Part shown: one piece after another, positions 5,846 through 10,149 of the stretch
Layout of the letters: the number at the start of each line of letters is the position of its first letter
How positions within the stretch are numbered: position 1 is the stretch's first letter
Assembly: GCA_029288275.1 (NCBI GenBank)
Contig: JARIHM010000145.1
Location: 1-12,916 of the forward strand
Source of the DNA: Candidatus Saccharimonadota bacterium
Lineage (GTDB): Bacteria; Patescibacteriota; Saccharimonadia; UBA4664
Reading direction: 5' to 3'
Length of the DNA stretch: 12,916 nt
The notes under the pieces: model-generated
What the model was told of the DNA's origin: nothing
Databases searched by the model: none
Seen by the model: only the letters and a program-made list of their open reading frames with translations
Made by a program: the position numbers and the translations under genes

Positions 5846-6841
5846 CTACTTCTTGCCAGCGATCTCGGTAACGGTAGCGGCAGCATCAACCTTGATGCCC
5901 GGGCCCATTGAGGTAGCCACGGCAATAGCCTTAATGTAGGTGCCCTTGGCGGCTGACGGCTTGGCCTTGATGACAGCCTCCAGGAAGGCTACGGCGTTGG
6001 CGCGCAGATCATCGGCCTTAAAGCTCACCTTGCCAACAGCCTGATGGACAATGGCCTGTTTGTCGATACGGAACTCTACTTTACCGGCCTTAGCCTCGGT
6101 GACAGCCTTGGCCGCATCCGGGGTGACGGTGCCGCTCTTGGGGTTCGGCATCAAGCCGCGCGGACCAAGCACCTTGGCAACTTTACCGAGGGTGGCCATC
6201 TTGTCGGGCGTCGCAATAAGCATATCGAAATTCAGCTTGCCAGCCTCAATCTCGGCCAGCAGCTTGTCGGTGCCCACGATATCGGCGTCAGCGGCTTTGG
6301 CCTTCTCGGCGGCCTCACCATCGGCAAACACGGCTACGCGCAGGGTGCGGCCAGTACCATGTGGCAGCACCACACTGGCGCGCACCATCTGATCTGCCTG
6401 GCGTGGATCAACGCCGAGGTTAATATGGAATTCAACTGAGCTATCAAACTTGGTGCTGGCGGTTTTCGCAGCCAGCTCCAGTGCCTCAGTTAGGCTGTAC
6501 AGCTTGGTACGATCGACCAGCTCACCGGCCGCCCGGTACTTCTTACCGTGCTGATGCAGCGGGTTGGGCATAGTACGGCGTGGGGCCTTGGGCTGCTCAG
6601 TAGCCACAGCGTCCTCGTGAGCGCGCTCTTCCTTGGCGGCTAGTCGAGCCTCTTCGGCTTCAGCCTCGCGAACCGCTTTGGCGCTCCGCTTGCCAGCCTT
6701 AGCGGTCTTGCCTTCGGTCTCGGCTTCGGCGGTCTCTTCGGTTACCTCGGCTGCATCGGTCTCGGGAGCCTCAATTTCCGCCAGCTCATCCTGCATTACG
6801 TCTTCGGCAATCACTTCTTCGGTGTTTTTCTTCTCTGCCAT
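5846..6841 (-). CDS. rplA: 50S ribosomal protein L1 with long charged N-terminal extension
   Basis: L1 builds the mobile stalk near the ribosomal E site and is a known translational repressor of its own operon. The core begins at about residue 99 with GKKYRAAGELVDRTKLYSL and contains VEFHINLGVDPRQADQMVR, the conserved LGPRGLMPNPKSGTVT, VEFRIDKQAIVHQAVGKVSF, and a GTYIKAIAVATSMGPGIKVD end. At 331 residues it exceeds the usual 230 by about 97, all at the N terminus. That extension has an acidic Glu/Ala-rich part (1-45), a Lys/Ala/Arg-rich part (46-75) and a linker ending RRTMPNPLHQH. The ATG at 6841 is backed by AGGAG eight bases upstream; a longer in-frame reading to 6892 runs through the leader hairpin and is rejected. 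It follows rplK by 57 bases. Confidence 0.95.
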   Translation of the reverse strand: MAEKKNTEEVIAEDVMQDELAEIEAPETDAAEVTEETAEAETEGKTAKAGKRSAKAVREAEAEEARLAAKEERAHEDAVATEQPKAPRRTMPNPLHQHGKKYRAAGELVDRTKLYSLTEALELAAKTASTKFDSSVEFHINLGVDPRQADQMVRASVVLPHGTGRTLRVAVFADGEAAEKAKAADADIVGTDKLLAEIEAGKLNFDMLIATPDKMATLGKVAKVLGPRGLMPNPKSGTVTPDAAKAVTEAKAGKVEFRIDKQAIVHQAVGKVSFKADDLRANAVAFLEAVIKAKPSAAKGTYIKAIAVATSMGPGIKVDAAATVTEIAGKK

Positions 6842-6851
6842 GATAATCTCC

Positions 6852-6889
6852 TGTGGTGCAAACGCTCCGCCAGCGGCGAAGCTCCCACA
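6852..6889 (-). promoter_or_regulatory. Candidate L1-binding mRNA operator before rplA
   Basis: On the minus strand the leader forms TGTGG/CCACA (6885-6889 with 6852-6856), an internal loop, and an inner stem GCTTCGCC/GGCGGAGC (6875-6882 with 6864-6871, one G-U). The single-stranded parts GAG and CGTTTGCA are shared with a second copy before rplK. The GUGGGAG strand opposite an ACCAC strand resembles 23S rRNA helix 76, the natural L1 target. The Shine-Dalgarno AGGAG follows immediately, so L1 binding could block initiation (inference from the known L1 autoregulation principle). Confidence 0.6.
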
Positions 6890-6898
6890 CATTATTTA

Positions 6899-7330
6899 TT
6901 AGTCAACAACCTCAACGCCCATAGAGCGCGCTTGACCGGCCACAATCGACTCAGCGGCTTCCAGCGTGTTGGCGTTCATGTCCTTAAGTTTAGCCTCGGC
7001 CAGGGTGCGAACTTGCTCACGGGTGAGCTTACCTACCTTGGTCTTGTTCGGTACGCCAGAGCCCTTGTCCAAACCCGCCGTCTTCCGGATGAGGCTAGCC
7101 ATGGTCTCGCCCTTGTAGGTAAAGGTAAACGTACGATCCTCAAAGATGCGTACCTTTACGCTCAGCATCTGGTCGCCCAGGTCACGCGTCTGGTCATTAA
7201 ACGCGTTGACGAACTCCATCATGTTCACGCCCTGGGCACCCAGGATTGAACCAACTGGCGGTGCCGGGGTAGCCTTACCGGCGCCCAGGCGGAACTTCAC
7301 GTTTGCTTTAACTGGCTTTGCTTCTGCCAT
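6899..7330 (-). CDS. rplK: 50S ribosomal protein L11
   Basis: L11 sits at the base of the ribosomal stalk, binds the 23S GTPase-associated region and interacts with elongation factors. The 143 residues match the family exactly. The N-terminal domain has VKFRLGAGKATPAPPVGSIL (residues about 11-30) and GAQGVNMMEFVNAFN. The C-terminal rRNA-binding domain has KTAGLDKGSGVPNKTKVGKL and ends with the family's EAAESIVAGQARSMGVEV. The ATG at 7330 follows AAGGAG at a good distance. It lies 58 bases after nusG, the gap being occupied by an RNA hairpin that is nearly duplicated before rplA. Confidence 0.97.
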   Translation of the reverse strand: MAEAKPVKANVKFRLGAGKATPAPPVGSILGAQGVNMMEFVNAFNDQTRDLGDQMLSVKVRIFEDRTFTFTYKGETMASLIRKTAGLDKGSGVPNKTKVGKLTREQVRTLAEAKLKDMNANTLEAAESIVAGQARSMGVEVVD

Positions 7331-7341
7331 AATTACTCCTT

Positions 7342-7382
7342 ACGTGGTGCAAACGTCTCGCTAGCAGCGATGACTCCCACAT
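7342..7382 (-). promoter_or_regulatory. Candidate L1-binding mRNA operator before rplK
   Basis: Minus-strand ATGTGG/CCACGT outer pairing (one G-U), GAG on one side, inner stem TCGCT/AGCGA with loop GCT, and CGTTTGCA on the return strand. Compared with the copy before rplA, the inner stem has changed at both arms while staying paired (TCGCT/AGCGA against TCGCC/GGCGG) and the loop and joining segments are conserved. AAGGAG for rplK follows directly. Confidence 0.6.
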
Positions 7383-7388
7383 TCGTAT

Positions 7389-7931
7389 TTAAATCTTCTT
7401 AACCTGCAGCGAATCGAGCTCAACCGGCGTTTCGCGACCAAACATGTTCACGAGTACCTTGATCTTACCCTTGTTCTCGTCGATCTCGGCCACCATGCCG
7501 TCAAAGCCCTTGAACGGACCATCAGTAATGTTCACTGCCTCACCCAGCGAGAAGTCGATCTTGAACTTGGGCTCTTCTACGCCCATGCGCTTCTGGATGT
7601 GGCGAACCTCATCTTCGGCGATTGGCGTTGGCGTGGTACCCGAGCCCACGAAACCGGTCACGTTAGGCGTGTTGCGTACTACGAACCAACTGTCCTCGGT
7701 CACATCCATCTGTACGAGTACGTAACCAGGGAAGATACGGCGCTCCACAATGCGGCGCCGGCCGTTCTTGATCTCGATCTGGTTCTCTTTAGGCACAATC
7801 ACATCAAAGATCTTATCTTGCATGTGCATGGTGTCGATGCGCTGGCGCAGGTTCTCGGCCACCCGATCCTCGTAGCCCGAGTAGGTGTGGATTACGTACC
7901 AATGATGCTTAAGCTTGGTCTCTTCAGACAT
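7389..7931 (-). CDS. nusG: Transcription termination/antitermination factor NusG
   Basis: NusG binds RNA polymerase, promotes processive elongation and couples it to Rho or the ribosome. The NGN domain occupies about residues 1-115 (KHHWYVIHTYSGYEDRVAEN, then RRIFPGYVLVQM and RNTPNVTGFVG). The KOW domain occupies about 125-178 (GEAVNITDGPFKGFDGMVAEI). The 180-residue length is standard. Two in-frame ATGs exist at 7937 and 7931; I chose the second because AAGGA (7937-7941) is five bases before it and abuts the first. The gene begins 13 bases after the secE stop and is probably co-transcribed with it. Confidence 0.96.
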   Translation of the reverse strand: MSEETKLKHHWYVIHTYSGYEDRVAENLRQRIDTMHMQDKIFDVIVPKENQIEIKNGRRRIVERRIFPGYVLVQMDVTEDSWFVVRNTPNVTGFVGSGTTPTPIAEDEVRHIQKRMGVEEPKFKIDFSLGEAVNITDGPFKGFDGMVAEIDENKGKIKVLVNMFGRETPVELDSLQVKKI

Positions 7932-7944
7932 AGCCATCCTTAAT

Positions 7945-8127
7945 TTAAGAAATTACTTTCTGAAGCAGGGTCGAGAACCCGAGATCAAGCGCGCCCAGAA
8001 TGGCGGCCATGACCAGCGAGAACACGATCACGACGAGTGTCAAGCGAATCGTTTGGCGGCGATTCGGCCATGAAACCTTGGTCAGCTCCGCCCGTGAGGC
8101 GGCCAAATAGTCGAACAAAGGCTTCAT
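7945..8127 (-). CDS. secE: Preprotein translocase subunit SecE
   Basis: SecE is the small clamp-like subunit of the SecYEG channel in the cytoplasmic membrane. With the ATG at 8127 the product has 60 residues: an amphipathic N-terminal helix, the family motif ELTKVSWPNRRQT (14-26), and one membrane span at about 28-50 (LTLVVIVFSLVMAAILGALD). This single-span form is the minimal SecE seen in most bacteria. The assigned ATG has AGGAGA about 11 bases upstream, a rather long distance. An ATG at 8154 is the alternative but lies in the loop of a hairpin and has no ribosome site. Position directly before nusG confirms the identity. Confidence 0.9.
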   Translation of the reverse strand: MKPLFDYLAASRAELTKVSWPNRRQTIRLTLVVIVFSLVMAAILGALDLGFSTLLQKVIS

Positions 8128-8146
8128 GAGGGTGGCACTCTCCTTC

Positions 8147-8185
8147 TTGCGCATGAAGCGCAAATTTAAAAAAGCCGGCGGCTTT
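8147..8185 (-). promoter_or_regulatory. Two hairpins in the secE leader
   Basis: On the minus strand, AAAGCC-GCC-GGCTTT followed by a run of T (8168-8185) sits at the very start of the predicted secE transcript and looks like a miniature terminator. A second hairpin, TTGCGC-TTCAT-GCGCAA (8147-8163), follows and holds an in-frame ATG in its loop. The function is unknown: mRNA stabilisation, attenuation or start-site masking are all possible. Confidence 0.45.
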
Positions 8186-8192
8186 GAGTACA

Positions 8193-8222
8193 AATATACA
8201 GGTAAGATAGCGAAAAAGTCAA
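8193..8222 (-). promoter_or_regulatory. Promoter of secE-nusG-rplK-rplA
   Basis: Minus-strand TTGACT (8217-8222) and TATATT (8193-8198) are 18 bp apart, placed just after the terminator of the small-gene array. The predicted start is near 8186, about 60 bases before the secE ATG. Confidence 0.7.
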
Positions 8223-8235
8223 GCTAAAATGAAGG

Positions 8236-8268
8236 GCGCCCTGGAGTGAAAAATCCACTCCAGGGCGC
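8236..8268 (-). terminator. Terminator at the end of the small-protein array
   Basis: A perfect 13-bp stem GCGCCCTGGAGTG/CACTCCAGGGCGC has a seven-base loop, T-rich on the minus strand, followed by CCTTCATTTT. It lies eight bases after the last array gene. The core GGAGTG-GATTTTT-CACTCC resembles the hairpin after the fifth gene. Confidence 0.8.
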
Positions 8269-8276
8269 AAGGAACC

Positions 8277-8486
8277 CTAGCAGCTCCTGACCGAAGGCTC
8301 AGCCGCTCTCTTGAGCTTCCTTGCGGAGACGACTTCCGTAAAGAGGTTCCCTCCCCGTTCGGGAGCAATTCTGTACAAGTCCGCGTGGTTCGGGACCGGA
8401 CCTATAATCCAGGCCGTCTCTCCTCGTTGGTAACGACCGGAGTTTCTCCTGAGGATGACCTGCTCATCTTTCTTGAAGGTAGCCAT
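8277..8486 (-). CDS. Cys-tailed small protein 7 (69 residues)
   Basis: Unrecognised family; last of seven paralogs. It starts MATFKKDEQVILRR, so the usual Gly-Asp is Asp-Glu here, and has the shared YQRGETAWII segment with Trp at 26. The C-terminal half reads YRIAPERGGNLFTEVV and the protein ends SVRSC. The ATG at 8486 is preceded by AAAGGA; a longer reading to 8555 would overlap the preceding gene and break the family alignment. It follows gene 6 after 62 bases without a visible terminator or strong promoter, so the two are probably one transcript. No signal peptide or membrane span. The beta-rich hydrophobic alternation suggests a small SH3-like barrel (inference). Confidence 0.85.
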   Translation of the reverse strand: MATFKKDEQVILRRNSGRYQRGETAWIIGPVPNHADLYRIAPERGGNLFTEVVSARKLKRAAEPSVRSC

Positions 8487-8548
8487 ATCAGTCCTTTGGT
8501 TTGCGATTACGCCAGGTAGATCCCGAGCTGGTAGAGATGTTGGCTCTT

Positions 8549-8743
8549 TTAGCAAACACCCCGCTTCCGCAGGATCTCCTGCGGCACGGTGTATACCGGT
8601 CCCCCGTCCGGGTAGACGCGAACCTCGTAGTGGCCTTTGCGGACTGCGGGCGGCAGCGCAAAGATCCAGACGTTCTGACCCTTGACCAAGGCGCCGTAAT
8701 AGTCTTTGACTCTGGCTTTGTCACCCATGCTGAAATCTGCCAT
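8549..8743 (-). CDS. Cys-tailed small protein 6 (64 residues)
   Basis: Sixth member of the array, function unknown. MADFSMGDKARV opens it, LVKGQNVWIF holds the invariant Trp at 26, YEVRVYPDGGPVYTVPQEIL gives the central strands and the Val-Pro, and KRGVC ends it with the only cysteine of the protein. AGGAG lies seven bases before the ATG at 8743. It has the clearest promoter of the array (TTGACA, 17 bp, TATTGT), so genes 6 and 7 form a unit of their own, closed by the hairpin at 8236-8268. Confidence 0.87.
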   Translation of the reverse strand: MADFSMGDKARVKDYYGALVKGQNVWIFALPPAVRKGHYEVRVYPDGGPVYTVPQEILRKRGVC

Positions 8744-8787
8744 CTTTACGCTCCTTTGTCTGCGTCATCAGCGGGATGGGCGAGGAT

Positions 8788-8816
8788 ACAATAGATGGTA
8801 TCGGTATATTTGTCAA
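8788..8816 (-). promoter_or_regulatory. Promoter of array genes 6 and 7
   Basis: Minus-strand consensus TTGACA (8811-8816) and TATTGT (8788-8793) with a 17-bp spacer, starting four bases past the terminator hairpin of gene 5. The predicted start leaves about 38 bases to the ATG. Confidence 0.7.
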
Positions 8817-8819
8817 GAA

Positions 8820-8848
8820 GGTTCCGGAATGAAAATCACTCCGGAACC
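8820..8848 (-). terminator. Terminator of array gene 5
   Basis: GGTTCCGGAGTG pairs with CATTCCGGAACC (12 bp, one G-U), with a five-base T-rich loop and TTCTT after it, on the minus strand. It lies 21 bases beyond the stop of gene 5 and resembles the hairpins after genes 4 and 7. Confidence 0.8.
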
Positions 8849-8869
8849 CCAATACTCATCCTTGTGGAT

Positions 8870-9058
8870 CTAGCAGACCCTGGACGCCTTCCTAATGATG
8901 GCTACAGGAACGGCCGTAGCGTTCAGGCTATCCGGCTCCGGGACGACTGAGCATAAACCATTCAGCTCGGGAGACAACACCCAAGCACTGTCTCCCCTAG
9001 AATATGGTCGCCGGCTTTCAATGAACGTGACCTGGTCGCCCTTCTCAAACTTTGCCAA
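8870..9058 (-). CDS. Cys-tailed small protein 5 (62 residues), TTG start
   Basis: Fifth member, function unknown. I chose TTG at 9058: AAGGAG (9067-9072) lies eight bases before it, and the product then starts MAKFEKGDQVTF, exactly in register with the other six. The GTG at 9067 overlaps that AAGGAG and is a poor alternative. PYSRGDSAWVL carries the Trp at 26, LCSVVPEPDS the central strand with an extra Cys at 36, AVPVAIIRK the Val-Pro part, and ASRVC the end. It stands alone between two terminators, with a weak extended -10 promoter upstream. Confidence 0.85.
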   Translation of the reverse strand: MAKFEKGDQVTFIESRRPYSRGDSAWVLSPELNGLCSVVPEPDSLNATAVPVAIIRKASRVC

Positions 9059-9093
9059 TTTTCTCACTCCTTGGTCTAGAGTAGATGACGCCT

Positions 9094-9122
9094 AGCGTAC
9101 CAGGTAAAGAATATCAGATCGA
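9094..9122 (-). promoter_or_regulatory. Weak candidate promoter of array gene 5
   Basis: Minus-strand TGGTACGCT (extended -10, hexamer 9094-9099) with TCGATC 17 bp upstream (9117-9122). Both hexamers match the consensus poorly, but the gene lies after a terminator and needs a promoter. The TGG extension recurs before gene 2. Confidence 0.3.
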
Positions 9123-9141
9123 CGTTAGCGGCCAGAAGAGC

Positions 9142-9169
9142 AAAGCCCCGGAAGAAGATCCTCCGGGGC
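9142..9169 (-). terminator. Terminator of array gene 4
   Basis: Minus-strand GCCCCGGAGGA and TCTTCCGGGGC pair over 11 bp (one G-U) around a TCT loop, followed by TTTGCTCTT. It lies 23 bases past the stop of gene 4. Confidence 0.8.
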
Positions 9170-9192
9170 CTAAAACGATCAGTCGTGGGCGG

Positions 9193-9390
9193 CTAGCAGA
9201 CGCGAGCCGACACCTCTAGGTCACTTCCGGACACAGGCATGGCGGTTTCTCTGGACCCATTCAGGGTAGGTGTAACCAGGTAGCTGCCGTCAGTGCCCCT
9301 CGAATATACCCAGAGCCGCGTGCTTGTGCTCCAGCCGTGCATGCTGCGACGAAGCTTAACTTGCTCGCCCTTATTGAACACTCTTGCCAT
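9193..9390 (-). CDS. Cys-tailed small protein 4 (65 residues)
   Basis: Fourth member, function unknown. MARVFNKGEQVKLRR has one extra residue before the Phe, WSTSTRLWVY holds the invariant Trp at 27, YLVTPTLNG the central strand, and SARVC the end with the only cysteine. AAGGAG lies four bases before the ATG at 9390. In-frame readings upstream to 9420 overlap gene 3 and are not needed. It starts 23 bases after gene 3 and is followed by a terminator, so it probably closes the transcript of genes 2-4. Confidence 0.87.
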   Translation of the reverse strand: MARVFNKGEQVKLRRSMHGWSTSTRLWVYSRGTDGSYLVTPTLNGSRETAMPVSGSDLEVSARVC

Positions 9391-9413
9391 TTCACTCCTT
9401 GGTGTAGGCGGGT

Positions 9414-9602
9414 TTAGCAAGGCTTAGGTGCTTCGCAGAGGACGCTCGTTGGAACCTGTTCCCAGTCAGTACTACCTAGCCGCGGGGTAACCGTGCAGTG
9501 ATACTTATCACTTGTGAAGCGGGCCCAGACGATATCGCCCTTGGCGTACGGCGGCCAGGCAGTAGTGAATCTGAGTCGCGTACCCTGCTTGAAGACAGTC
9601 AT
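9414..9602 (-). CDS. Cys-tailed small protein 3 (62 residues)
   Basis: Third member, function unknown. MTVFKQGTRLRF opens it, PYAKGDIVWARF carries the Trp at 26, and YHCTVTPRLG the central strand with a Cys at 36. QVPTSVLCEAPKPC has the Val-Pro, a Cys at 55 and the terminal Cys, giving three cysteines, the most in the array. No Shine-Dalgarno site is visible before the ATG at 9602. It starts only 17 bases after the stop of gene 2 and may rely on coupled translation. Confidence 0.85.
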   Translation of the reverse strand: MTVFKQGTRLRFTTAWPPYAKGDIVWARFTSDKYHCTVTPRLGSTDWEQVPTSVLCEAPKPC

Positions 9603-9619
9603 AGTCTAGGGCGGGTTGG

Positions 9620-9832
9620 TCAGCAGAGTTTTCCCGAAGATTTCGGGGCGCTTTTGTCTTTTTTGAGGATACTTGTCGGTGCAGTAAACGTACGCTCTGC
9701 GTCCGGGCTCGTGACTACATCGCAAAGAAGAAAAAAGTTCGGCGAGCTTCGAATCCAGACTGTCTGACCCTCTTGGAGGGCGCCATGTGATTTGGTAACC
9801 GTAGCCTGGTCACCCACTCTGAACCGTGCCAT
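9620..9832 (-). CDS. Cys-tailed small protein 2 (70 residues)
   Basis: Second and longest member, function unknown. MARFRVGDQATV opens it, LQEGQTVWIRS carries the Trp at 26, and LLCDVVTSPD the central strand with a Cys at 37. APTSILKKDKSAPKSSGKLC ends it; the extra length is a Lys/Ser-rich tail before the terminal Cys, consistent with a flexible linker that holds the cysteine away from a folded body (inference). AGGAG precedes the ATG at 9832 by eight bases. A promoter lies about 35 bases upstream. Confidence 0.87.
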   Translation of the reverse strand: MARFRVGDQATVTKSHGALQEGQTVWIRSSPNFFLLCDVVTSPDAERTFTAPTSILKKDKSAPKSSGKLC

Positions 9833-9868
9833 GTCTCTATCTCCTGCTCTGATGGGCTGGACATAGCT

Positions 9869-9896
9869 ACTTTACCAGCCAGAAATGCTGCGTCAA
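9869..9896 (-). promoter_or_regulatory. Promoter of array genes 2 to 4
   Basis: Minus-strand TTGACG (9891-9896), a 16-bp spacer and TAAAGT (9869-9874), with an extended -10 TG one base before the hexamer. No clear terminator follows gene 1, so read-through from gene 1 may also occur. Confidence 0.55.
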
Positions 9897-9929
9897 CCAA
9901 AAAAGCGGTCAAGAGAATTTTAGGGCAAC

Positions 9930-10124
9930 TTAGCACGGTGCGGATGTTTTCTTAAGAACATCTGCCGAAAAGAGAACGCCCTTACCGCTGCCACGCTTTT
10001 TCTCAATGGAGTAAAGCAGGCCAGGTTTTATCACGGCAAGGACCCAGCCTACGTCATTGCGGGCGAAGCCAGGGTGCTTGGGTATTGTAACCCTGACCCG
10101 ATCGCCTTTTTTGAAATCTGACAT
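9930..10124 (-). CDS. Cys-tailed small protein 1 (64 residues)
   Basis: First member, function unknown. MSDFKKGDRVRVTIPKHPGF is the clearest version of the family start and looks like the first strands of an SH3-like or KOW-like barrel. NDVGWVLAV carries the Trp at 27, YSIEKKRGSGKGVLF the central part, and KKTSAPC the end with the only cysteine. AAGGG lies seven bases before the ATG at 10124. It starts 25 bases after the stop of the zinc-ribbon membrane protein gene, with no terminator between, so these two are likely co-transcribed. Confidence 0.88.
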   Translation of the reverse strand: MSDFKKGDRVRVTIPKHPGFARNDVGWVLAVIKPGLLYSIEKKRGSGKGVLFSADVLKKTSAPC

Positions 10125-10149
10125 CGTTCGCCCTTAGCTTGGGAGGATA

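Larger units (their letters stand above)
8277..10124 (-). repeat. Tandem array of seven diverged paralogous small genes
   Basis: Genes at 10124-9930, 9832-9620, 9602-9414, 9390-9193, 9058-8870, 8743-8549 and 8486-8277 encode 62-70 residue proteins. They align from end to end without large gaps: Met-(Ala/Ser/Thr)-x-Phe-x-x-Gly-Asp at the start, a hydrophobic alternation, Gly-(Asp/Gln/Glu) about four residues before an invariant Trp at 26-27, a central (Tyr/Cys/Leu)-x-Val strand, Val-Pro near residue 50, a Leu-Lys/Arg stretch, and a final Cys as last residue. DNA identity between copies is low to the eye, so the duplication is old or the copies diverge quickly. Confidence 0.9.

Noticed and set aside
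8820..9169. Similar hairpins between array genes considered as CRISPR repeats or mobile-element ends
   Set aside because: They are few, irregularly spaced, differ in sequence, and each sits just after a gene stop with a T-rich tail, as expected for terminators.
9620..9668. Plus-strand terminator-like hairpin (CCCGAA-GAT-TTCGGG followed by T-rich sequence) inside array gene 2
   Set aside because: It lies within the coding sequence of gene 2, and no plus-strand gene is upstream for it to end; the T-rich part encodes the Lys-rich tail on the minus strand.
8277..10124. Array genes considered as toxin-antitoxin pairs or secreted RiPP precursors
   Set aside because: They are homologous to each other rather than two different partners, have no signal or leader peptide, and no modifying enzyme is visible nearby.
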